Source: an uncultured Eubacteriales bacterium (GTDB lineage Bacteria > Bacillota > Clostridia > Christensenellales > Aristaeellaceae). Taken from it: a stretch of 63,422 nt of DNA. The position numbers and the translations under genes are program-made. The stretch is taken from NCBI GenBank assembly GCA_902765395.1, contig CACWZP010000017.1:1-63422 (forward strand), in the 5' to 3' direction. Under the pieces are notes generated by a model. The model saw only the letters and a list, made by a program, of their open reading frames with translations, was not told where the DNA came from and searched no databases. This document shows, in pieces, positions 16,523-24,249 of the stretch; within the stretch, counting starts at the first letter, position 1, and each line of letters starts with the position of its first letter.

Positions 16523-17845
16523 TCAGACGGGGCCGTCGATGGTGTCGTAGATGGCCCGCACGGCCTCCTCGTACTTCTCCTCGGGCACGCCGATCAGCAG
16601 GTTCAGCTTGCCCGCGCCCTGGTTGATGGTGTTGATGGGCATGCCCGCCCGGGCCAGCGCCTGGAGCACCCGCACGTTGGCGTCGCAGGACTCCGTGCCC
16701 TTTTCGCCGATGACGGCGATCATCGAGAGCCGCTCCGTCAGGCCCAGGTAATCCGGGTCCAGCTTCCGCTGGATCTCCTCGAACAGCTCGTCCTTGCAGG
16801 GGGCCAGCAGGTCGCTGCGGATCACCAGCGTCACGGTGTCGATGCCCGTCAGGCACTGCTCGAAGGGCAGCCGGCGGTTCTTCAGGATGTCCAGCATCAC
16901 GGCAGTGAAGCCGGATTCGTCCGAGACCATCACCTTCTCCACCTGGATGACCGACATGCCCACCCGGCCCGCCACGCCGATGATGGGATACTTCGTCTCC
17001 CCCTTCGGCAGCTTGCGCACGATGGTGGTGCCGGCGTCCTCCGGGCGGTCGGTGTTGCGGATGTTGATGGGGATGTCCATGCCCGTCACCGGCATCACCG
17101 CGTCCGTGTGCAGCACCGACGCGCCCATGTAGGACAGGGTGCGCAGCTCGCGGTAGCTGACATACGGCACGGTCTTGGCCCGGGGCACGATGCGGGGATC
17201 GGCGGCCAGCAGCCCGGACACGTCCGTCCAGTTCTCGTACAAATCGGCCCCCACCGCCGCGGCGGCCAGGCTGCCCGTCACGTCGCTGCCACCCCGGGAC
17301 AGCGTGCGCACGCGCCCGTCCATGTCTGCGCCGTAGAAGCCCGCGATCACCGCGTTCTGCAGGGGCCGCAGCGCCGCGCCCATGGTGCGCCGGGTCATGG
17401 CGGCGTCCAGGCGGCCGTCCGCGTCGAAGCACACGCACCACTCCGGGTCCACGAAGGTGTAGCCCAGCCACGCGGCCGCCAGCCGGGCGCTCAGGTACTC
17501 GCCCCGGCTGACCACCCAGTCCGGGTTCACCTCGCCCCGCAGGTGCTCCCGCAGCCGCGCGATCTCCGCCTCCAGCGGGAATTCCAGCCCCAGGCCGTCC
17601 ATGATCTCCCGGAAGCGGCCGTGCACCAGCACCAGCGTCGGCTCGCAGCTCTCCCCCGCCGCGGCCCGCTCCACACAGCGCGCCAGCAGGTCGGTAACCT
17701 TCTCATCCCCGTCGAAGCGCTTTCCCGGCGCGGAGACCACGATGAACCGCCGCCCGGGGTCCGCCTCCACGATCCGCCGCATCTTTCTGAACTGTTCCGC
17801 GTCGGCCAGGGAGGTCCCGCCGAACTTGGCTACCACCGTTCTCAT
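16523..17845 (-). CDS. lysC: Aspartate kinase
   Basis: 440 residues. The N-terminal VAKFGGTSLADAEQF contains the KFGGTS motif; SRGGSDVTG and GFYGAD belong to the kinase core. From about residue 310 two ACT domains follow (VGMSVIQVEKVM; MIAVIGEKGTES), the site of allosteric control by lysine or threonine. It starts the aspartate family pathway, and the diaminopimelate it helps supply fits the neighbouring wall enzyme. No lysine riboswitch core (GCCGAAG-like) is visible in the 600 base upstream region. Gene order does not show which end product inhibits it. Confidence 0.9.
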   Translation of the reverse strand: MRTVVAKFGGTSLADAEQFRKMRRIVEADPGRRFIVVSAPGKRFDGDEKVTDLLARCVERAAAGESCEPTLVLVHGRFREIMDGLGLEFPLEAEIARLREHLRGEVNPDWVVSRGEYLSARLAAAWLGYTFVDPEWCVCFDADGRLDAAMTRRTMGAALRPLQNAVIAGFYGADMDGRVRTLSRGGSDVTGSLAAAAVGADLYENWTDVSGLLAADPRIVPRAKTVPYVSYRELRTLSYMGASVLHTDAVMPVTGMDIPINIRNTDRPEDAGTTIVRKLPKGETKYPIIGVAGRVGMSVIQVEKVMVSDESGFTAVMLDILKNRRLPFEQCLTGIDTVTLVIRSDLLAPCKDELFEEIQRKLDPDYLGLTERLSMIAVIGEKGTESCDANVRVLQALARAGMPINTINQGAGKLNLLIGVPEEKYEEAVRAIYDTIDGPV

Positions 17846-18493
17846 AGGTATTCACGCACCTGTTCTGGTCTTTTATAGTGTATTTCCGAATGAAGTATGT
17901 GCGGCTCTGGATGTTTTGGCGCACCTCGGAGACTTCAAACACGCCCATTGATCCATCCCGGGCAGATGACCGCCCGGCGGACAGCCCTATTGTATCGCAT
18001 TTCACCCTTCATTTCAACAGGAAAACGCATCGTCGGAGCAAGTTCGACGCGTTTTCGGAATTCCGAATCCGAAAAGTGCCGGATTTCAGCATGTATTATC
18101 CGGATTTTTAATTCCATTCCCGGAATTCCAATATTCCAAAATGTGCCAAATCCCTTGTGTCGCAACGGGTTTGACAGTTCTGACCAGGTCAATAGTAATG
18201 TAAGGGGTATATATCTAAGGATATATACCCCTTCGTAGGGGCAAAAAATACTCGGTTCCTCTACAGTCCTGACGCTTTACAGGCACAAAAGCGGCGCTTG
18301 TATCAAAAAACATAACAGACCTCCGGCCTCAAGGCCTTCGGTCTGGCGGGTGAAATTTTGACTATAGACAACGGGACAGCGCGTCCTGTCGCGAGGCAGG
18401 ACGGAGCGGAGCGTTGCCCTCCGCGCGGGGCGCGGAGAATGACGGTTGAAGCTTTGAAGAACGTCCATGCGGACAGGAAAGGAAGGTGCCACC
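17846..18493. other. Long gene-free interval left of the ClpP island
   Basis: 650 bases with no convincing gene. The left part (17850-18170) is AT-richer with GGAATTCC-type words and holds a possible minus -10 TATAAA (17872-17877) for lysC. Then come the dyad promoter at 18171-18199 and the perfect hairpin at 18202-18233. The right part (18330-18450) has GC-rich hairpins, AGACC/GGTCT (about 18310-18340), CGTCCTG/CAGGACG and CTCCGCG/CGCGGAG, of the dispersed intergenic type. Confidence 0.6.
18171..18233 (+). promoter_or_regulatory. Possible promoter and operator of the ClpP island, followed by a perfect hairpin
   Basis: TTGACA (18171-18176), 17 bases, AGTAAT (18194-18199). The spacer holds GACCAGGTC, and TTGAC/GTCAA arms frame the region, so a repressor dyad overlaps the promoter. 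Directly after it, AAGGGGTATATATC (18202-18215) and its exact complement (18220-18233) form a 14 bp stem with a 4 base loop and no T run. The transcript would have a leader of about 290 bases before the first gene. Confidence 0.5.
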
Positions 18494-19084
18494 ATGGCGA
18501 ACATCGACAACACCCCCCACATCATCCGCGAGACCAATGCGGGCTACGACATCCTCGACATCCGCGACGAGATGCTGAGGAACCGCGAAGTCGAGTGCGT
18601 CGGCGTCATCGACGCGCAGATGCTGAACTCCATTGCGCGCCAGCTGCGCTTCCTGGCCAGGGAATCGGCCACCGAGCCCATCACGCTGTTCGTCAACAGC
18701 GACGGCGGCGAGGTGAACAGCGGGCTGGCGATCTACGACGTGATGAAGGCCATCCCGTGCCCCATCCGCACCGTGTGCGTCGGCCGAGCCGCCAGCATGG
18801 GCGCCGTGCTGTTCGCGTCCGGCGACCAGCGCGACATCCTGCCCCACGGCAGCGTGCTGATCCACGACCCGCTGATCCCCGGCGGCATCGGCGGCAGCGC
18901 GCTGCAGATCCAGGAGATCAGCGAAGACCTGCTGCGTGTGCGGCATATGCTGGCCGAAATCCTGGTCCGGCAGACCGGAAGGTCACTGGAGGAAATCTTC
19001 GCCAAGACCGCCCGCGACACCATCTTCACCGCCGACGAGGCCGTGGAGTTCGGCCTGGCGGACCGGGTCATCGACACCCTGTGA
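18494..19084 (+). CDS. ClpP-family serine protease
   Basis: 196 residues, the usual ClpP core length. The catalytic triad is complete: Ser101 in GRAASMGAV, His124 in LIHDPL, and Asp175 in KTARDT. The oxyanion strand VNSDGGEV is intact. No Clp ATPase gene is adjacent. The N-terminal axial loop region (about 30 residues before VIDAQ) differs from housekeeping ClpP, and it is the type of ClpP found in mobile elements and phages. ATG 18494 follows GGAAGG; an earlier start at 18467 is less likely. The next gene, 25 bases on, is a conjugation-type ATPase with the same GGAAGG leader, so the two are cotranscribed. Confidence 0.85.
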   Translation: MANIDNTPHIIRETNAGYDILDIRDEMLRNREVECVGVIDAQMLNSIARQLRFLARESATEPITLFVNSDGGEVNSGLAIYDVMKAIPCPIRTVCVGRAASMGAVLFASGDQRDILPHGSVLIHDPLIPGGIGGSALQIQEISEDLLRVRHMLAEILVRQTGRSLEEIFAKTARDTIFTADEAVEFGLADRVIDTL

Positions 19085-19109
19085 CGACAGAGAAAGGAAG
19101 GTGGATCCC

Positions 19110-20402
19110 ATGATCCAGAACCAGAGCACCGATACCCTGCGCATCCTGGCCGAGGGCGCGCTGATCAGCAACAACACCCGCCAGACAGGCATCAACAACA
19201 ACGACCTGATCATCGGGCCCTCCGGCGCCGGCAAGACGCGCGGCTACGTCATGCCGAACATCCTGCAGGCCAACGAGAGCATGATCGTGGCCGACACCAA
19301 GGGCAGCCTCTACGGCGAGATGGCGCCCTACCTGCGCCAGCGGGGCTACCGCGTCGTGTGCGTCGACATGAAGGACACGATGTCGTCCTTCGGCTACAAT
19401 CCCCTGGATTACATCCACAGGGATTCGATCACCGGGCGCTGGGACGAGCAGAACATCCTCAGTGTCTGCGCCGCGCTCGCGCCGGTGGAGAACGCCCGCG
19501 ATCCCTTCTGGGACCTGTCCGCCCGCGCGCTGCTCTGCGCGCTGGTGGGCTATGTGCTCGAATGCCTGCCCGAGAATGAGCACAACCTCCACTCGGTCAT
19601 GGACGTATTCAACATGCCCGAGGACTATCGCCGCGAGCTGTTCCAGGCCCGCCTGGACGAATGCCCAGAGTCCTTCGCGGTTCGGCAGTACCGCATGTTC
19701 CTCGAACTGTCCAAGGCCAAGGCCACGATGGGCTGCGTGGTCGGCATACTGGGCGAAAAGCTGAGCCCCATGGCGCTGGAGGGACCTTTGCGGATGTTCA
19801 CCGCCGCCGAGCGGCTGAGCTTCAGCGACCTCGGGCGCAGCCGGATGGCCGTGTTCCTGAACGTCAGCGACACGGACCGCTCCATGGACAGGCTCACCAA
19901 CCTGTTCTATGCCCAGGCGCTGCACGAGCTGTGCGAGAGCGCCGACCACTATCCGGACCACCGCCTGCCGGTGCCGGTGCGCATCTACCTGGATGACTTC
20001 GCCACGAACGTGTACATCCCGGACTTCGACAAGATCATCTCGGTGATCCGGTCGCGGGAGATCTACGTGAGCGTCATCCTGCAGAGCATCTCGCAGCTGG
20101 ATTCGCTGTACGGCAAGTCCGCCGCCTGCACGATCCTGAACAACTGCGACAACTGCCTGTACCTGGGCGGCCAGGACGTGGATACCGCGCACTACATCGG
20201 CGTCAAGGCCAACTGCCGCATCGACCGCGTGCTGAACATGCCCCTCTCCGAGGCATTCCTGTTCACCCGCGGCCAGCTGCCCCGGAAGGTGTCCCGGTTC
20301 GACGTGAGCCGCCACGGCATGTACGTCGCCATGCTCGAGGCCTTCAATGGCATGGGCATGGAGCCGGACATCCCGTTGGACACCGACAGCCTGCCCTTCT
20401 GA
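19110..20402 (+). CDS. VirD4/TraG-type coupling-protein ATPase lacking a membrane anchor
   Basis: 430 residues. Walker A GPSGAGKT is at 36-43, ADTKGSLYGEMA after it is a T4CP signature, the Walker B strand RIYLDDFAT is near 291-299 (Asp-Asp instead of the usual Asp-Glu), and the ILQSISQLDSLYG segment matches the family's motif with the conserved Gln. The C-terminal part FTRGQLPRKV also fits. Known VirD4/TraG proteins are about 600 residues with two N-terminal membrane helices; here none exists and the Walker A is only 36 residues from the start, so the protein should be soluble. ATG 19110 with GGAAGG upstream decides the start. No relaxase or other type IV gene is nearby. Confidence 0.8.
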   Translation: MIQNQSTDTLRILAEGALISNNTRQTGINNNDLIIGPSGAGKTRGYVMPNILQANESMIVADTKGSLYGEMAPYLRQRGYRVVCVDMKDTMSSFGYNPLDYIHRDSITGRWDEQNILSVCAALAPVENARDPFWDLSARALLCALVGYVLECLPENEHNLHSVMDVFNMPEDYRRELFQARLDECPESFAVRQYRMFLELSKAKATMGCVVGILGEKLSPMALEGPLRMFTAAERLSFSDLGRSRMAVFLNVSDTDRSMDRLTNLFYAQALHELCESADHYPDHRLPVPVRIYLDDFATNVYIPDFDKIISVIRSREIYVSVILQSISQLDSLYGKSAACTILNNCDNCLYLGGQDVDTAHYIGVKANCRIDRVLNMPLSEAFLFTRGQLPRKVSRFDVSRHGMYVAMLEAFNGMGMEPDIPLDTDSLPF

Positions 20403-20483
20403 AGGCTGCGTCCCGAACCCGCAGGGGGCCGATCCCCGGAAAGGCCCCCCTCTCCCCATCAACCCTGAACAGGAGGTATCGCC

Positions 20484-21563
20484 ATGAACATCCACGAAAA
20501 GTGGCCCCTAACCGCTTCCGACGACACCCTGCTCGCGTTCCGGCTGGCCTCTGCCCCGCTGCTGCGGGAGAACGGCCTGTCCGTGTTCCTTCACCCCAGG
20601 GACGCGGCCATCCAGCCCGCGGAAGTCTGCGGCCAGCAGCGGGACGACGGCAATCCCACCACGCGCACGCTGTGGCACGAGCCGGGCCGCAGGCCCTTCT
20701 CCAAAGTGGTGCTGGCCATCTGCCGGGGCAGCGGTCGCAACCGGCGCGTGCTGCTGGTGGTGGAATGGGCGCTGAAGACGAACCGGCCGGAAGTGGAGAC
20801 CTTCGACGACCCGGTGCGCCGGCTCAGGGTGCCCTTCGACGCCTTCCTGGGGCGGGACATCGACGGCAAAAACGGCGCGGACCTCGTCTTCAACGCCGTG
20901 CTGGAACAGCTCGGCCTCGTGCTGGAGCGCGTCCGCACCGACGGCCGCCAACCGGGCCTCAGCCTCGACCTGAAGAGCATCCAGCCCAGGAGCGCGCTGT
21001 ACTCGAGCCTGGTGGCGGAGCACGCCCTCGTGCCCGTGGACCCCGATCGGCTCCCCGACGAGTTCACAAAGCGCGTCAAGGGCTGCGATGAAACAGGCCT
21101 GACCGCGATCCCCACCCCCTGCGGCGACCGCTGCGGGCTCTGCCTGGGCGTGTGCTGTGACAAGCGCGGACGGCTGATCTTTGCCCCCTTCGCCACGCAG
21201 GAGGACTGGAGCCGAGCCTGCAGGCCGGTGACACTGCCCACCCTGCGGGGCGTGCAGTCGCTGAAGCAGCGCATCGCCTGCCTGAACAGTTCCTCCGGGA
21301 TCGACCGGGATCGCGGCAGTCTGGCCAGGCGCATGGCCGACATGCCGCTGATCGACCTGTTCAAGGGCAATGACGGCGAGCTGCAGCGGATGCGGCAGCT
21401 GCTGATGCCCAGGACGGCGGAGACCGTGGGCGAGGCCGCCCAGGCCATCCGGGACGCCTGTGTCGCCACGGGCGTCAGGCTGGACGCACGGCTCATCGAC
21501 GCGCTGGAGCAACTGACCATGCTGCTCATGCGCATGCAGAGAGGAGGTACGCCCCATGAGTGA
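20484..21563 (+). CDS. Unknown protein with a cysteine cluster
   Basis: 359 residues, not recognised. A cluster of Cys213, Cys217, Cys220, Cys224 and Cys225 (within CGDRCGLCLGVCC) may bind a metal. The N-terminal half is rich in Arg and mixed alpha/beta by composition, and the C-terminal 100 residues look helical. The segment LDLKSIQ (161-167) recurs in the next protein. A GC-rich hairpin (GGGGGCC/GGCCCCC, about 20424-20449) lies between it and the ATPase gene, without a T run, so readthrough is likely. AGGAGG is 9 bases before the ATG. It overlaps the next gene by 8 bases. Confidence 0.65.
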   Translation: MNIHEKWPLTASDDTLLAFRLASAPLLRENGLSVFLHPRDAAIQPAEVCGQQRDDGNPTTRTLWHEPGRRPFSKVVLAICRGSGRNRRVLLVVEWALKTNRPEVETFDDPVRRLRVPFDAFLGRDIDGKNGADLVFNAVLEQLGLVLERVRTDGRQPGLSLDLKSIQPRSALYSSLVAEHALVPVDPDRLPDEFTKRVKGCDETGLTAIPTPCGDRCGLCLGVCCDKRGRLIFAPFATQEDWSRACRPVTLPTLRGVQSLKQRIACLNSSSGIDRDRGSLARRMADMPLIDLFKGNDGELQRMRQLLMPRTAETVGEAAQAIRDACVATGVRLDARLIDALEQLTMLLMRMQRGGTPHE

Positions 21564-21939
21564 ACAGCAGGTGCCCGTCCTCGCCATAGCGAACGTCGTC
21601 AACCCGGCGCTGCTGGCCGAGATCGCGAACGACGACCCGGAGCCGCAGGAAGAGCGGCCCCCGGTCGACCTGAAGTCGATCCAATTCGACCGGTTCTTCG
21701 ACAGCGCCATCGTCCTCACCGGAAGCCCGTTCCTGGCCTGGCTGCGGGAGGCGTGTGTGAACAAGCTGCTGGAGATCCCGGGCGTCAACGACCAGCCGCC
21801 CAACCTGTTCCGCTGCTTCAGGCACCTGGGAACGCCCGACGGCCGCGACGGCGAACAGCTGGACGCCAACCTCTACCTGCTGCTGGCGGAGCCGCTGGCC
21901 AGGAGCGCGGACGCCCTCCAGCGGCTCCGTCGCCGGTGA
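21556..21939 (+). CDS. Unknown small protein, last gene of the ClpP-ATPase operon
   Basis: 127 residues, not recognised. It has an acidic, Pro-rich N-terminal third and a mainly helical remainder. VDLKSIQFDRFF (38-49) shares DLKSIQ with the preceding protein, which may be a common binding motif or chance. The ATG overlaps the previous stop (8 bases) and AGAGGAGG lies just upstream, so translation is coupled. It ends at a strong bidirectional terminator shared with the convergent helicase gene. Confidence 0.6.
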   Translation: MSEQQVPVLAIANVVNPALLAEIANDDPEPQEERPPVDLKSIQFDRFFDSAIVLTGSPFLAWLREACVNKLLEIPGVNDQPPNLFRCFRHLGTPDGRDGEQLDANLYLLLAEPLARSADALQRLRRR

Positions 21940-21947
21940 ACGAACGC

Positions 21948-21986
21948 GAAGAGGGCCTTCCCGGTGGGAGGGCCCTCTTCATTTTT
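21948..21986. terminator. Bidirectional terminator between convergent island genes
   Basis: GAAGAGGGCC and GGCCCTCTTC with the TCCCGGTGGGA interior form a long stem (21948-21980), followed by ATTTTT on the plus strand. It separates the operon from the helicase gene ending at 21999. Confidence 0.85.
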
Positions 21987-21998
21987 CGCCTGAAGCGG

Positions 21999-24167
21999 TC
22001 ATACGATGTGGATGCTCTCGCCCTTGGGATCGACGGTATAGCCGTCGAACAGCACGCCCGAGTAGTGGTCCAGCAGCCAGAACAGGGTTTCGCGGACGCG
22101 GCTGTCGCGAGCCTGCCTCTGCGCCGCGGTGCCCTCCCCCGCGCCCGTTCGCAGCAGCTTCATCAGCTCGCCCTGCGGCGCAAGGGAGATGGTCATGGCG
22201 TTGCTCTGGCCGCCCTTGTTCTCCTTGAAATAGCGCATGCGCAGCGCCTTGCGAACCAGGAAGCGCTTGATCTGCACGTTGTCCCGGGTGTCGCTCCGCT
22301 TCCGGCCGTTCGCCCCCACGGCGTGCAGGCAGTCCAGCTCGAAATAGCGCAGCTGCTTCACCGCCAGGGCGTAGGCGTAGAGAGGCAGCGCCTCCTCCAG
22401 CGCCTCGGGCATCCGATACCGCCACATCGGCTCCAGTGTCTCCAGGGACAGCATGGGGCCCTCGAAGTCCCGCCGGGGCAGGCCGCGCCCCTCCAGCTCG
22501 TCGCCGCACTGGATCGAAATGCCCGCGCCCGTCAGCCGCCGCAGGCTCTCAAGCACGTCGGCCTTGAGGCCCTTGGCCTCGCCCCGGACGGGGATGTCGA
22601 TTCCCTCGTCGCCGGTGAGCACCGCGCACAGGTGGCGCAGCGTGAACCTGCGGGAGCGGCGGCTGTGCAGGGTATAGAGCGCGTCGGCCACGTCGATGTC
22701 GAAGGAGGTCAGCGCGCCGGAGACGGAGAAGGTCAGCCAGGCGTCCTTGATCGGGCGGACGCGCCTGGCCTCGCCGGGCTTCACCTCGCCCCGGCGCAGC
22801 AACTGGGCCACCATGGTGCTGTTGAAATCGCCATAGGCGATGTCCTCCCGGCGGGGCAGGGCGTCGTCCGGGGCGGGCGCGTCATCTGTCCGGGCAGGCA
22901 CGGCAGCCGTCGAAGGGGCAGGGTTAGGCGCTTGGGAACCCGGGGCCATCAGCTGCTCCAGCATTGCCAGCGCTTCCTCCGGCAGTTCATCCGCCGCGTC
23001 CTTGTCGCTGGCCGCGGGTTCGGCCCGCGTCCCGGCCGGCACATCGACCGGTTCGGTCTTGGCCTTCATCGTCGCCGCCGCAGGCGACACAGTTCCCCCG
23101 GTTTCGTCGGGCAGAAGCTCCGCCGGGAAGCCCTCGTCCTCCTCCAGGAAGGCGTCGTAGCGGGCATAGTAATCCAGGCGCACCGCCCCGTCCATGCCGT
23201 AGCGGTTCTTCAGCACCACCAGCTCGATCCGCCGGGGCAGCCGGCTCTTCTCCTGCTCGAGGTCGAAGCCCTTCTTCCCGCGCGGCTGGGGATCCTGGCC
23301 CTTCTCGCCGACGGTGTGCACGGCGGTATACTGCAAGCCCATCAGCACGCTGGCGGAGAACTCGATGCCGCCGGACTCCTTGAAGGCGTCCTCCTGGATG
23401 GGCTTGTTGTAGTTGGTACGGCTGATGGAGCTGACCACCAGCACGCAGAAGCCGTCGTTGGCCAGCTGGGTGAGGCTGCGGATGCTGTCGTCCACCTCCT
23501 GGCGCTCGCTGATCGCCCGGCCGGTGCCCCGGTACAGCATTTGCAGGTAGTCCACCACCACGAAGGGCGCCACGCCGTGCGCTTCCCGGAAGGCGGTGGC
23601 GTCGTCCTTGATGAACTCGGCGGAGATGGCGCCGCCCTCCCCCACGCCGTCGATGATGTGGAAGGGCTGCACATCCCCCGGCCCGGCCAGGCAGTAGGGC
23701 TCCTCCCGGCCGGCGACGCTCACCGTGCGCAGCTCACCCCGGACGGCCCGCACAGCCTCGCGATAGGCGGCGTAGTCGGCCGCGCTCCACCGGGCGGTGT
23801 GCCGGGAATCGAACAGGTCGGCGGCGGTGAAGCGGCACTTCTCCCCCTTCTGGCGGCACAGGGCGAAGTGGTGCCGGGTGATGAGCCGCGCCGTCACCCG
23901 GTCGGCGGGCATCTCCGTGGAATAGTACAGCACGGGCGTGCCGTGGCGGCAGATGTAGTCGCCGATGCCGATGGCCAGCGTGGACTTGCCCACGCTGGTC
24001 ATGCCGCCCAGCACCACCAGCCCCGGCTGCATGCCCCGCAGGATGCCGTCCAGGCGCGGGATGCCGGTGTCCAGCCCGGGGGTGCGCGTCTTCAGCGCGT
24101 CCTCGCCGAAGAAGCGCTCCAGCACCTGGGATACCGGCTTGCGATGGGTGCCCTGCCTGTCCTCCAT
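21999..24167 (-). CDS. DnaB-type helicase domain fused to a long C-terminal region of unknown type
   Basis: 722 residues. The N-terminal 330 residues are a RecA/DnaB helicase core without the DnaB N-terminal domain: RTPGLDTGIPRLDGILRGM, Walker A GGMTSVGKST (54-63), Walker B FVVVDYLQM with Asp206, and SSISRTNYNKP matching the DnaB sensor motif. Residues about 345-430 are a low-complexity Pro/Ala/Glu linker. The C-terminal 290 residues (from about 440) look like a compact DNA-binding or replication-initiator domain (IKDAWLTFSVSGALTSFD onward, two helix-rich halves), but no family is certain. AGGAGGA before the ATG at 24167 fixes the start. It may be expressed after the ATP-grasp gene, 82 bases upstream. 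Confidence 0.75.
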   Translation of the reverse strand: MEDRQGTHRKPVSQVLERFFGEDALKTRTPGLDTGIPRLDGILRGMQPGLVVLGGMTSVGKSTLAIGIGDYICRHGTPVLYYSTEMPADRVTARLITRHHFALCRQKGEKCRFTAADLFDSRHTARWSAADYAAYREAVRAVRGELRTVSVAGREEPYCLAGPGDVQPFHIIDGVGEGGAISAEFIKDDATAFREAHGVAPFVVVDYLQMLYRGTGRAISERQEVDDSIRSLTQLANDGFCVLVVSSISRTNYNKPIQEDAFKESGGIEFSASVLMGLQYTAVHTVGEKGQDPQPRGKKGFDLEQEKSRLPRRIELVVLKNRYGMDGAVRLDYYARYDAFLEEDEGFPAELLPDETGGTVSPAAATMKAKTEPVDVPAGTRAEPAASDKDAADELPEEALAMLEQLMAPGSQAPNPAPSTAAVPARTDDAPAPDDALPRREDIAYGDFNSTMVAQLLRRGEVKPGEARRVRPIKDAWLTFSVSGALTSFDIDVADALYTLHSRRSRRFTLRHLCAVLTGDEGIDIPVRGEAKGLKADVLESLRRLTGAGISIQCGDELEGRGLPRRDFEGPMLSLETLEPMWRYRMPEALEEALPLYAYALAVKQLRYFELDCLHAVGANGRKRSDTRDNVQIKRFLVRKALRMRYFKENKGGQSNAMTISLAPQGELMKLLRTGAGEGTAAQRQARDSRVRETLFWLLDHYSGVLFDGYTVDPKGESIHIV

Positions 24168-24249
24168 AGCGCGTCCTCCTCCGTCACCGGGCTATCAATG
24201 ATGGGGCCCGGAGCCGTCCCTCCGGCACCCCGGTTCAATCAAAGCGCCG

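Noticed and set aside
17846-18100. Lysine riboswitch before the aspartate kinase gene
   Set aside because: The minus-strand leader has AGGTGCGCC-like words but no GCCGAAG core and no five-stem layout.
18494-24167. Complete integrative conjugative element
   Set aside because: No integrase, relaxase or channel genes and no flanking repeats were found.
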